64,000 nt of DNA, from contig JADJXG010000001.1 in the NCBI GenBank assembly GCA_016715965.1, forward strand, positions 884,501-948,500. The letters are read 5' to 3'. Origin of the DNA: Saprospiraceae bacterium (GTDB lineage Bacteria; Bacteroidota; Bacteroidia; Chitinophagales; Saprospiraceae). The position numbers and the translations under genes were made by a program. How positions within the stretch are numbered: position 1 is the first letter of the stretch; each line of letters opens with the position of its first letter. Below are positions 10,335-19,900 of the stretch, piece by piece. The notes beneath the pieces were generated by a model, which saw only the letters and a program-made list of their open reading frames with translations, did no database searches and was not told where the DNA came from.

Positions 10335-10601
10335 TTAGTCGATGATTACCAAAATATCATCTTCCCGCATGATCAGATAGTCATTTCCCTTGAATTGGAA
10401 TTCCTGACCAGCATATTTTCCATAAAGGACTACGTCTCCTTTCTTTACCGTCATTTTGTTGCCATCCTTACCGGGTCCTACTGCGACGATTTCTCCTCTT
10501 TGTGGTTTTTCTTTTGCGGTATCCGGAATAATAATTCCTCCTTTTGTTTTTTCATCGGCTGAAGCCGGCTTCACGATTACTCGATCATTAATTGGTTTCA
10601 T
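10335..10601 (-). CDS. groS: co-chaperonin GroES
   Basis: An 88-aa GroES of slightly short but normal length for this phylum. The N-terminal KPINDRVIVKP strand, the mobile-loop segment (KTKGGIIIPDTA) that docks on GroEL, and the closing GNDYLIMREDDIL segment are visible. It is the first gene of the groES-groEL operon and is divergent from carB. The upstream region has no CIRCE operator, but it does contain repeated TGTCA/TGACA words. Confidence 0.99.
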   Translation of the reverse strand: MKPINDRVIVKPASADEKTKGGIIIPDTAKEKPQRGEIVAVGPGKDGNKMTVKKGDVVLYGKYAGQEFQFKGNDYLIMREDDILVIID

Positions 10602-10654
10602 AAGATCTTAATTGATTTTTTATTGAAAAAATTGAATTTTAAAAAATGATAATT

Positions 10655-10800
10655 TCAACTCTTGTCTATCAAAATTGTGCCAATTGGAATTTTGCTTCAT
10701 TCTGTCAGGTTTTTTGTTAATTTTTAGTAAACACAAAGATTTTCACCATTTTTTGGTCTGACAAACCTGAAAAAGAGTCAGATTCCTGTCAAATCTGTCT
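10655..10800 (-). promoter_or_regulatory. putative groESL control region with TGTCA/TGACA repeats
   Basis: The groES upstream region carries an 8-bp inverted repeat (TCAGGTTT at 10705 and AAACCTGA at 10763). A second repeat is CAGATT-N7-AATCTG (10779-10797), and several CTGTCA/CTGACA words are scattered through it. On the minus strand TTGGCACAATTTTGA (about 10684-10670) resembles a sigma-54 -24/-12 element, but its spacing is one base short and the GC is replaced by GA. No CIRCE element is present. Regulatory function is inference. Confidence 0.35.
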
Positions 10801-10889
10801 GGATTTATCCAAAAATCTTCTGATTTTTTATAAAATCCATCAAAAATCATCTGCCGGCATTTTCCAGCTAAACAATGCTCGTCCAGAAC

Positions 10890-10897
10890 TATCTTTG
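10890..10897 (+). promoter_or_regulatory. -7 promoter element of carB (TATCTTTG)
   Basis: This exact TAnnTTTG match lies 13 nt before ATG 10911. Its position rules out the upstream in-frame ATG at 10875 as the real start. Confidence 0.65.
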
Positions 10898-10910
10898 CGC
10901 AAATTTTAAT

Positions 10911-13730
10911 ATGCCAAAAGATGCATCCATCAAGTCTGTTCTCATCATTGGGAGCGGCCCAATTGTCATTGGACAGGCTTGTGAATTTGATTATTCAGGT
11001 ACCCAGGCAGCCAGATCCCTCCGCGAGGAAGGGATCGAAGTCAGTTTAATCAATTCCAATCCGGCCACCATTATGACAGATCCGGTCATTGCAGACCATA
11101 TTTATTTGTGGCCTCTGACGGTGGAAAGCCTGATTCGGATCCTTGAAGAGCGAAAAATTGATGCAGTTCTCCCGACCATGGGAGGTCAGACTGCCCTCAA
11201 CTTGGCCATAGAAGCCGACAAGCAAAATATCTGGAACAAATATGGGGTCCGGATGATCGGTGTTGACGTTGAGGCCATCGAGTTGGCGGAAGACCGGGAA
11301 AAATTCAGGGAACACATGATTTCGATTGGTGTGGATGTAGCACCTTCCAAAATAGCCAATTCATTTCTGGAAGGCAAAGAAGCCGCCCAGGAAATTGGTT
11401 TTCCTTTGGTCATCAGGCCTTCCTTTACCCTTGGTGGAACCGGGGGAAGCATCATCCATAAAGCAGAATTTTATGATGAAGCCCTCCGGAGGGGTTTGGA
11501 CGCTTCTCCGGTGCACGAAGTCCTCATTGACAAAGCAGTACTCGGCTGGAAAGAATTTGAACTGGAACTGTTGCGCGATAAAAATGACAATGTAGCCATC
11601 ATCTGCACGGTTGAAAATTTTGATCCCATGGGCATCCACACCGGAGATTCCATTACAGTCGCTCCTGCAATGACCCTTTCAGATACTGGTTTTCAATCCA
11701 TGAGGGATCAGGCCATTCTGATGATGAGGTCGATGGGCAATTTTGCCGGTGGGTGCAATGTCCAGTTTGCACAAGACCCCGTTACCGAAAAAATCATCGC
11801 CATTGAGATCAACCCAAGGGTGAGTCGATCTTCTGCATTGGCGAGCAAAGCCACGGGCTATCCCATTGCCAAAGTGGCAGCCAAATTGGCCATCGGATAT
11901 ACCCTCGACGAACTACCCAATCAAATTACAGGCAATACAAGTGCCTTGTTTGAACCTTCGCTGGATTATGTGATCGTAAAAATGCCCAGATGGAATTTCG
12001 AAAAATTCTGGGGTGCAGACCACAAACTGGGCTTCCAGATGAAATCGGTGGGAGAAGTTATGGCCATTGGAAGAAGTTTTACGGAAGCCTTACAGAAAGC
12101 CTGCCAAAGTCAGGAAAATGACCGCCATGGTTTGGGTGCAGACAAAAAAGAATGGTACAATACACAGGATATTCTGGAAAGACTGGAACAGGCCAGCGAT
12201 GACCGCGTGTACCGCCTGAAAGATGCATTGCGATTGGGCGTTCCGGAGAAAACAGTCACCAAACTCACAGGGGTTGATCCCTGGTTTGTCCGGGAAATCA
12301 AGAAATTGGTACTGATGGAAGAAAGGCTGCTCAAATTCAATTTACCCGAAGACATACCTGCTGATTTTTTGCTGGAGCTAAAGAAAAATGGATATTCCGA
12401 CACTCAAATTGCCTGGATCCTCAGAGTCGATGAAAAAGAGGTCAAAAGATACCGGGACCAATTGGGAATCAGAAGGGTTTATAAAACAGTGGATACCTGC
12501 GCGGCAGAATTTCCTGCCAAAACTCCTTACTACTATTCTACCTTTGAGGATGAAAATGAAAGTGTCTCTCAAACCGGCAAAAAGAAAATTCTGGTCTTAG
12601 GATCAGGTCCTAACAGAATTGGTCAGGGAATCGAGTTTGACTACTGCTGCGTCCATGGAATTTTAGCCATCCGCGAATTGGGTATGGAAGCCATCATGGT
12701 CAACTGCAATCCTGAAACGGTATCGACCGATTTTGACATTGCGGACAAATTGTATTTTGATCCCATTTATTGGGAACACATCGAAGAGTTGATCGACTTT
12801 GAAAAACCGGATGGTATCATTGTGCAGCTAGGAGGACAAACTGCACTTAAACTATCTCAGAAAATTCACGAAAAAGGAATTAAAATTGTCGGTACTTCCT
12901 ACGATGACATGGACATTGCGGAAGATCGCGGACGGTTCTCCGATCTGCTCAAAGAGATGAACATTCCTTATCCCAAATACGGTGTAGCTACCAATGCAGA
13001 TGAAGCACTGGAAGTAGCCCATCAAATAAGCTATCCTGTTTTGGTCAGACCTTCTTATGTACTTGGCGGACAAAGAATGCGGATTGTCATCAATGACCAT
13101 GAACTGGAAAATCACGTGCTTTCCATTTTTAAACACATGCCGGACAACAAGGTACTTATTGATCAGTTTTTGGAACGCGCCAAAGAAGCTGAAATCGATG
13201 CCATCTGCGATGGCGATGAGGTCCACATCATGGGCATCATGGAGCATATCGAACCCGCAGGAATTCATTCCGGTGACAGTTCCGCGGTTTTACCTACCTA
13301 CAGTTTACCAGAGAGCTCCATTCAGACCATGATTGAATACGCAAAAAGGATTGCATTCAGATTAAACATCAGAGGTCTCATCAACATCCAATTTGCCATC
13401 AAAGGAGATCAGGTGTATGTGATTGAAGCAAATCCAAGGGCCTCGCGCACGACTCCATTTATTGCAAAAGCCTATCAGGTCCCTTATCTCAACATCGCTA
13501 CCAAAGTGATGTTGGGAGAAAAAAAGATCAAAGATTTTGTGTTTGATAAAAAGCTGGAAGGTTACGCCATCAAAGTACCGGTGTTTTCATTTAATAAATT
13601 TCAGGGAGTGGACATCAGCCTCGGACCTGAAATGAAATCCACCGGAGAAGCCATATACTACATTAAAGATTTGCACGATCCGTATTTCAGAGAATTGGAT
13701 GCCAAGCGCTACATGTACCTTACCAGATAA
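10911..13730 (+). CDS. carB: carbamoyl-phosphate synthase large subunit, lacking the regulatory domain
   Basis: It makes carbamoyl phosphate from bicarbonate, ammonia (from the CarA subunit) and 2 ATP, for pyrimidine and arginine synthesis. Both ATP-grasp halves are present: the first opens with IGSGPIVIGQACEFDYSGTQ and the second with LGSGPNRIGQGIEFDYCC (near residue 563). Each half carries its GGQTALNL/GGQTALKL segment and an EINPR or EANPR metal-binding motif. The start ATG is chosen because residue 1 (MPKDASIKSVLIIGSG) aligns with the family N-terminus and because the promoter element lies between this ATG and the upstream one. At 939 aa it ends after the second synthase half. The C-terminal MGS-like domain that binds UMP and ornithine in E. 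coli is missing. carA is not in the window. It is followed after 10 nt by an ABC transporter gene. Confidence 0.97.
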   Translation: MPKDASIKSVLIIGSGPIVIGQACEFDYSGTQAARSLREEGIEVSLINSNPATIMTDPVIADHIYLWPLTVESLIRILEERKIDAVLPTMGGQTALNLAIEADKQNIWNKYGVRMIGVDVEAIELAEDREKFREHMISIGVDVAPSKIANSFLEGKEAAQEIGFPLVIRPSFTLGGTGGSIIHKAEFYDEALRRGLDASPVHEVLIDKAVLGWKEFELELLRDKNDNVAIICTVENFDPMGIHTGDSITVAPAMTLSDTGFQSMRDQAILMMRSMGNFAGGCNVQFAQDPVTEKIIAIEINPRVSRSSALASKATGYPIAKVAAKLAIGYTLDELPNQITGNTSALFEPSLDYVIVKMPRWNFEKFWGADHKLGFQMKSVGEVMAIGRSFTEALQKACQSQENDRHGLGADKKEWYNTQDILERLEQASDDRVYRLKDALRLGVPEKTVTKLTGVDPWFVREIKKLVLMEERLLKFNLPEDIPADFLLELKKNGYSDTQIAWILRVDEKEVKRYRDQLGIRRVYKTVDTCAAEFPAKTPYYYSTFEDENESVSQTGKKKILVLGSGPNRIGQGIEFDYCCVHGILAIRELGMEAIMVNCNPETVSTDFDIADKLYFDPIYWEHIEELIDFEKPDGIIVQLGGQTALKLSQKIHEKGIKIVGTSYDDMDIAEDRGRFSDLLKEMNIPYPKYGVATNADEALEVAHQISYPVLVRPSYVLGGQRMRIVINDHELENHVLSIFKHMPDNKVLIDQFLERAKEAEIDAICDGDEVHIMGIMEHIEPAGIHSGDSSAVLPTYSLPESSIQTMIEYAKRIAFRLNIRGLINIQFAIKGDQVYVIEANPRASRTTPFIAKAYQVPYLNIATKVMLGEKKIKDFVFDKKLEGYAIKVPVFSFNKFQGVDISLGPEMKSTGEAIYYIKDLHDPYFRELDAKRYMYLTR

Positions 13731-13740
13731 ATTGTAAGCT

Positions 13741-14370
13741 ATGTTGCAAACCCATTCGCTGAGAAAAAATTATTCTGCAAACAAAAAAATTTTATTTCCG
13801 GACATACGATTGGCCAATGCAGAACAATTGCTTATCCACGGACCATCCGGATGTGGGAAGACTACCCTTTTGCATTTGCTTTGTGGTATTCTAAAACCTA
13901 CTTCAGGATCCATCCGATTTGGTGAGCAGGATTACTCCGATTTGAAAGGCTCTCAAATGGATGCATTTCGCGGACAATACTTCGGTGTTTGTTTGCAAAG
14001 ACCCGTCTTTATCCAATCGCTGACCAGTCTTGAAAATCTTTTGTTTACCCTGCAACTCGCAGGTAAAAAACCAGACAGAGAATATTGTATTGCACAAATG
14101 CAAACACTCGGCATCAGCCATACAGCCCATCAGATGTGCGGGACATTATCACCTGGAGAACAACAAAGATTGATGTTTTTAAAAGCTTTGATCCATCGTC
14201 CAAAATGCATTATTGCAGACGAACCAAGTTCTTCACTGGACGATGTCAATGCACAATCCGTGATCGATCTGTTAATTTCTCAATGCAAATCTTCCGGAGC
14301 AATGTTAATCGTCGTCAGCCATGACAGTCGTATTAAATCCGTTTTTCCAAATCAAATCTCATTGTCTTGA
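13741..14370 (+). CDS. ABC transporter ATP-binding protein (LolD/MacB type)
   Basis: A 209-aa cytoplasmic ATPase. Walker A (GPSGCGKTT, residues about 39-47), the Q-loop region, the signature motif (LSPGEQQR), Walker B (CIIADEPSS) and the H-loop (VVSHD) are all visible. It overlaps the permease gene by 4 bp (TTGA), so the two form one transporter. The family (LolD, MacB, FtsE) works with FtsX-like permeases in lipoprotein release, efflux or cell-wall control rather than in classical import. It probably shares the carB transcript (10-nt gap), although the functions appear unrelated. Confidence 0.93.
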   Translation: MLQTHSLRKNYSANKKILFPDIRLANAEQLLIHGPSGCGKTTLLHLLCGILKPTSGSIRFGEQDYSDLKGSQMDAFRGQYFGVCLQRPVFIQSLTSLENLLFTLQLAGKKPDREYCIAQMQTLGISHTAHQMCGTLSPGEQQRLMFLKALIHRPKCIIADEPSSSLDDVNAQSVIDLLISQCKSSGAMLIVVSHDSRIKSVFPNQISLS

Positions 14371-15635
14371 ATCTGCTTACCCTTGCCTGGAAAAATCTGA
14401 TCACGAAACCTTCCAGGTTTCTTTTTGTGGTATTGATGATGGCCATAGCTTTTTGCCTGATCAATATGATCATCTTGGTCAATAAACAATTCAGTCAGCA
14501 TTTTGGAAAATCCAGTGAAGGTGCGGACCTGATTCTGACAGCGAAAGGAAGTCCATTGCAAAGTGTGCTGTGCAATCTCCTCCACATCGATGCTCCTACG
14601 GGAAATATAGCAGTCTCCGATGCCAAATCTTTTTTAAATCCGAATCATCCGCTGATTCAGACTGCCATTCCTACTTCTTTGGGTGATTCCTACCAATCGC
14701 ATCGATTGTTGGGCACGGCAATAGAATATTTTAACCATTATCAATTGGAGCTCAACGAAGGTCGTTTGTTTGAGAACAATTTCGAAGCGGTCGTCGGCGC
14801 AGAAGCTGCTCTCAAAGCAGATCTTCAATTGGGAGATGAGTTTTTCTCCGATCATGGACTGGTCTCAGAATCTGGGGCACACGTACATGACAAGAAATTG
14901 GTGGTGGTTGGTATTTTAAAATCAAGTGGTAAAGTGCAGGACAGACTGATCTATACCAATCTATCCAGCTACTGGCTGATGCACGCTGGGGAAGAAAACG
15001 ATCACGATCATCATCATGAACATGAGGCAGATAACCACTCACACGAGGAGCCTGTGGTGAACCATACGGTTCAGCTACCTGCCTTTGAAGACCGCGAAAT
15101 CACTTCTGTGATCCTTAAAATGAAAGGTAAAAACATCCAATCGCTTAATTTTGGACGTCAAATAAATGAAAACACAAATTTACTCGCTGTTAATCCTGCC
15201 ATCGAAATTAACAGATTGTATGAATTGACGGGATCTGCTTCAGATGTACTTTACATCATTGGATTGGTATTGGCTGTTCTCACTTTGGTGGCACTCTTTA
15301 TCAATCTCCTCCAAGTGATGGATGAACGAAAAAAAGAAATTGCAGTCATCAGATTAAGTGGTGGAAGTAAAATTACATCGGTTCAACTTTTAGTTTTGGA
15401 AGTCTTATTCATCATGATCATTGGATTGTTGATTGGATTTATCATGACCCATGTTTTTCTTGAGTTTGGTTCACGGTATTTGGGCTTGGGTGAAAAATAT
15501 CAAATCACAGGTTTTTACTTTTGTAAAGAAGAAATTCAAATCGCGGCTCTTGCATTGTTTGCTGCCCTGATTGCTTCCATGTATCCTATTTGGAAAGCTT
15601 ATCGACAAGATGTTTCCAAAACTTTGAGTGAATAG
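14367..15635 (+). CDS. FtsX/MacB-like ABC permease with His-rich loop
   Basis: A 422-aa membrane protein with the standard layout of one N-terminal helix (about 13-33), a large extracytoplasmic domain, and three C-terminal helices (about 294-314, 346-366, 390-410). The start is TTG, overlapping the stop of the ATPase gene. The opening LTLAWKNLITKPSRF is typical of the family. The unusual feature is an acidic His-rich segment at residues about 209-233 with eight His in 23 residues (HDHHHEHE followed by NHSHEE), in the extracytoplasmic domain. Such segments bind Zn2+, Ni2+ or Cu2+ in metal transporters, so a metal-linked role is likely but is inference. No separate substrate-binding or adaptor gene is adjacent. 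Confidence 0.88.
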   Translation: MNLLTLAWKNLITKPSRFLFVVLMMAIAFCLINMIILVNKQFSQHFGKSSEGADLILTAKGSPLQSVLCNLLHIDAPTGNIAVSDAKSFLNPNHPLIQTAIPTSLGDSYQSHRLLGTAIEYFNHYQLELNEGRLFENNFEAVVGAEAALKADLQLGDEFFSDHGLVSESGAHVHDKKLVVVGILKSSGKVQDRLIYTNLSSYWLMHAGEENDHDHHHEHEADNHSHEEPVVNHTVQLPAFEDREITSVILKMKGKNIQSLNFGRQINENTNLLAVNPAIEINRLYELTGSASDVLYIIGLVLAVLTLVALFINLLQVMDERKKEIAVIRLSGGSKITSVQLLVLEVLFIMIIGLLIGFIMTHVFLEFGSRYLGLGEKYQITGFYFCKEEIQIAALALFAALIASMYPIWKAYRQDVSKTLSE

Positions 15636-16093
15636 AATTTTGGTTAGAAAAGTCTATAACATTCTTCATACTTACATTTTTCTGTAGAGATAATAAAGTC
15701 TCTCTATAAAGATGGTCCAACCGAATTCACAGAGACCATCGTATAACGAGGGTGCTTGGACTTACCATTATTAGCATTTTTAAGCCATTGTATTTAATTT
15801 AAAAGTGTAAACTTGACTTTATTTTCCATTGATCCTTTTTATCGAACACATACCATTTAATCGTTCTTCACCAAGATCACAATTTCCCTAAAATCAGCTT
15901 ACAAATCGAAAACCCAAACCAAAGAGATATTGAAACATCTTTCTAATCGAGGAATGACTTACAGTTCTAGGCAATCCAGTAATTTGTCTATTTAATATCC
16001 TGGTATATCTGTTAATTTTTTGGATTGGTAGAAAAAACGAGGAAAACTTACAGGGATGTGCTATTTTTGTACCCTAAAAATTAAAAAACCATT
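15636..16093. other. intergenic region, promoter only
   Basis: This 458-bp AT-rich stretch contains no convincing gene. The only feature I can support is the -7 element TATTTTTG at 16062-16069 for the following gene. No strong terminator follows the permease gene. Confidence 0.5.
16062..16069 (+). promoter_or_regulatory. -7 promoter element (TATTTTTG)
   Basis: An exact TAnnTTTG match 24 nt before ATG 16094 of the LolA-like gene. Confidence 0.6.
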
Positions 16094-16804
16094 ATGAAAT
16101 TTAAGATTTTTCTTTCTTTAGTCTTTCTATCATTTTTTGGTCTCCATTCGATGTTTGCCCAAAATGTGGATGAAATCATTAGCAAACACATCACAGCCAT
16201 CGGAGGGGCAGAAAAAATTGCAGCCCTCAATTCAGTGGTGGTGGAAGCCAAAGTAAACGCCCAGGGGATGGAGATTCCCATCACCATGACCACTGTCCAC
16301 AACAAAGGCTGGAGAATGGACATCAGTCTGATGGGTATGAACGGTTGGATGATTATGAGACCGGATTCCGGATGGATGTTTATGCCCTTTCAGGGTCAGA
16401 CCAAACCGGAAGCTTTGCCCCAGGATGCTTTAAAGGAAGGTATGTCCCAGATGGACATACAAAGTGTACTTTTCAATTACAAGGAAAAAGGACATGATGT
16501 GAGCTATTTGGGAATGGACGATGTTGAAGGTACAGAATGCTACAAGCTGAAAGCCACCACCAAAGAAGGAACCGTTTCTTACTTTCTGATCGATCCGGCA
16601 TCTAATTACATTGTTAAAACTGTCAACAAACGGAAAGCGGGCGGTCAGGAAATGGAGATTGAAAGCTTTTTCAGCAATTACAAACCGGTGGACGGTGGAT
16701 ATATTATGGCACACACCATCACTAGCCAGATGGGGCCACTTGATATTGTAAAAATCAGGGTCAACGAAGATGTTCCGGACAGCAAATTCACGATGACTCC
16801 ATAA
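16094..16804 (+). CDS. secreted LolA/outer-membrane lipoprotein-sorting-like protein
   Basis: A 236-aa exported protein. A signal peptide ends near residue 22 (FGLHSMFAQ). The body has alternating strands like the half-barrel LolA/LppX fold, with the family-like opening DEIISKHITAIGGAEKI. Recurrent short strands follow, ending with a conversion-type sentence of strands (DVEGTECYKLKATTKEG, YFLIDPAS). It probably binds a hydrophobic ligand in the periplasm. It lacks a lipobox Cys and a T9SS tail. It stands alone with its own promoter, about 100 nt ahead of the propeller gene. The fold assignment is by pattern, not certain. Confidence 0.7.
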   Translation: MKFKIFLSLVFLSFFGLHSMFAQNVDEIISKHITAIGGAEKIAALNSVVVEAKVNAQGMEIPITMTTVHNKGWRMDISLMGMNGWMIMRPDSGWMFMPFQGQTKPEALPQDALKEGMSQMDIQSVLFNYKEKGHDVSYLGMDDVEGTECYKLKATTKEGTVSYFLIDPASNYIVKTVNKRKAGGQEMEIESFFSNYKPVDGGYIMAHTITSQMGPLDIVKIRVNEDVPDSKFTMTP

Positions 16805-16910
16805 ATCTAGTTCTTAAAGAACCAGGATTTTATTTGTTAATTAATTCCCCTTATTGATACGAAGCTTGTTTAGTTTCGACCAATGTTGTATTTCAAAAAA
16901 ATCATTCAAA

Positions 16911-19900
16911 ATGAATTCTCGCTTCTTGTTTTTTCTTCCGCTTCTTCTGTTTGGTTTAAAGTCGGATGCCCAAACCAAAATTAACTCTTCTACTTTTGGA
17001 TCCATCGAACCCAGAGCCATGGGCCCTGGAACGATGAGCGGCAGAATTACGGCCATCGAAGGGGTAGAATCTGATGGAAAGACCTTGTACATCGGCACAG
17101 CCGGCGGGGGTATCTGGAAATCGACCAACGCGGGAGCGTCTTTCTCTCCCATCTTTGACAAGCATTGTCAATCCATTGGTGCCCTTGCCATCGACCAAAA
17201 AAATCCAAAAACAATTTATGCCGGTGCCGGCGAAAGCAATATGAGAAATTCGGTTTCGATTGGTGATGGAATGTATAAATCCAGTGACGAAGGTTCCAAT
17301 TGGATCAAAATAGGTCTGGATTCTACAGAACATATCAGCAAAATTCTATTGGATCCTTCGAATGCAAATATTCTTTACGTCGCTGCTCCCGGGCCCCTTT
17401 GGTCGGACAGCCCTCACCGGGGACTCTACAAATCAACGGACGCGGGCAAAACCTGGGAGAAAATTCTCTATATCAACCCACGTACCGGTGTAGCCGATAT
17501 TGCCATCGATCCAAGAAATCCAAATATTGTATTTGCCACCAGCTGGGAATTTAGAAGGACTCCATACTCCTTTGAATCAGGTGGTAAAGGAAGTGCGCTT
17601 TATAAATCAACGGACGCTGGCAAAACCTGGAATAAAATCAGCAAGGGTCTGCCGACCGGGGATTTTGGAAGGATTGCGCTGACTTTAGCACCAAGCGCAC
17701 CGGACAAAATGCTGGCCATCGTGGAAGCCAAAAAGACCGGCTTGTATATTTCCGAAGATGCAGGAGAAAACTGGAAAGAACAATCAGCCACCTTCAACGT
17801 GGTTTCCAGACCCTTCTATTTTTCTACCCTTGTGATTGACCCCAAAGATCCCAAAAGGGTGTATCGTCCGGCTCTTAGTTTTTCCTATTCGGATGATGGA
17901 GGATACTCCTTTACCGATGCCTCCAATGCAGGTGGCTGGGTGCATTCGGACCACCATGCCCTTTGGATCAATCCCAACAACACCAATTTTTTGGTACTGG
18001 GTACAGATGGTGGCGTGTATATCAGCAATGACCGAGGGGCCACCTTTATGTTTTGCCACAATCTGCCAGTTGGTCAGTTTTATCACGTCGCGGTGGACAC
18101 AAAATCACCTTACAATATCTATGGAGGTCTGCAGGACAATGGCAGCTGGGTGGGGCCTTCGGCCAGACCGGGTGGTGTTTCTAACGGTGATTGGAAATTA
18201 CTCTACTTTGGTGATGGTTTCTGGACAGTGCCTGATCCATCTGATCCGGACATCGTTTATGCAGAATACCAGGGCGGCAACATGGCCAGAATTGATCTCC
18301 AAACATTTAAAAATTTTCCCATCCAACCCTTCCAAACCAATCAGGAAGATAAGTTGAGATGGAATTGGAATACTCCGATCATCGTTGGACAAAAAAACAA
18401 AAAAAATCTCTATGTTGGTGCGCAATACCTCTTTAAATCCAAAGACCAGGGAAGAAACTGGGAGCGGATTTCCCCAGACCTCACCACCAACAACAAAAAG
18501 AAACAGAACCAGGAAGATTCAGGTGGTCTTTCAGTCGACAATACCTCAGCAGAAAATCATTGCACCATTTTTACAGCAGCAGAATCTCCCTTGGATGAAA
18601 ATACCATTTGGGTGGGCACCGACGATGGAAATGTGCAGATCACCCGCGATGGAGGAAAAACCTGGAACAATACCAGCGCAGCATATAGCCAAGCTGGAAT
18701 CCCTGCACAAACCTGGATCAGCAGCATCGAACCTTCAAAATTTGATGTAAACACGGCCTACATCACCCTGGACAATCACGCTTATGGAGATCACCAAACC
18801 TATCTAATCAAAACCACCGATGGAGGCAAATCGTATTCGAGAATTCAAAGTCCTGAGTTTACCGGATTTGCCCATAAAGTGGTCGAAGACAGAATAAATA
18901 AAAATCTTCTTTTTTTGGGAACAGAAACAGGCTTGTTTGCGAGCATCGACGGAGCTGCATCCTGGTTTAGAATGAAATCCGGATTTCCGGAATATTCTTT
19001 GGTGAGAGACATTCAAATTCACCCGACAGAGAATGCACTAATCATCGGTACACACGGGCGAGGCATTTATGTTTATGATGACATTTCGGCCCTGCGCAAC
19101 ATGACTCCAGAACTGGCCAATCAATCCGTGTATTTTTTTCCGGTCAGCGAAAGAATCATCAGCGATGGAAAATACGGTGGAGGTGGACCTTATTCCGGAG
19201 GTTGGAATGCTCCCAATCCGGAATCGATCCTGCCCTTTCAATATTATCTGAAAGATCGGATGTTGAGCGGTGAAGCCAAATTGGATATTTTTGATGAAGA
19301 TGGAAAACTGGTGCAGACCATTCCGGCTGGCAAACGCAAAGGCATCAACAAAGTCTATTGGAATTTTAGAATGAAACCACCGAAAGTAGCCGAGAGCAGC
19401 ACCAAGCTTGATTTTGGAGCCTTCTTTGCTCCTGAAGTTTTACCAGGTCAGTACAAATTAGTTCTTACTGCCGGCACACAAGTTCTGGAACAAAAAATTA
19501 CATTGAAACATGTGGATGAAAAAAATTACACCCTTGAAGATCGCAAATTACAACACGAGATCTCAATGAAATATTATCGCATGCACGAAGACCTTGCACG
19601 CACAGTTGAGGAGTTAAATCAAGAATTGAAAACCTACGTGGATGCTGCGTCAAAAGTCAAAAACAAAAAGAACAAAGAACAAATCAACCAATACATCGGA
19701 CAACTTGAAAAATTGCGTGGGACATTGGTCGCATCGAAACATGCATCTGTGTTTGCAGATGAAACAAAACTGAGAGAAGAAATTACCGAAGCTTACAGCA
19801 AAGTGGCTCAGGGCCATCAAAGACCTTCTAACTTAATGATCGAAAGAGAAATGTTTTTAAGAAATAAGGTCGATACTTCTGCCAAGGATTTGAAAAATCT

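Noticed and set aside
10670..10684. A confident sigma-54 promoter for groES
   Set aside because: The -24 half is good, but the -12 half lacks GC and the spacing is one base short; sigma-54 spacing is strict. Kept only as a weak note.
10875..10910. Upstream in-frame ATG as the start of carB
   Set aside because: The 12 extra codons contain the TATCTTTG promoter element, and the family N-terminus aligns with ATG 10911.
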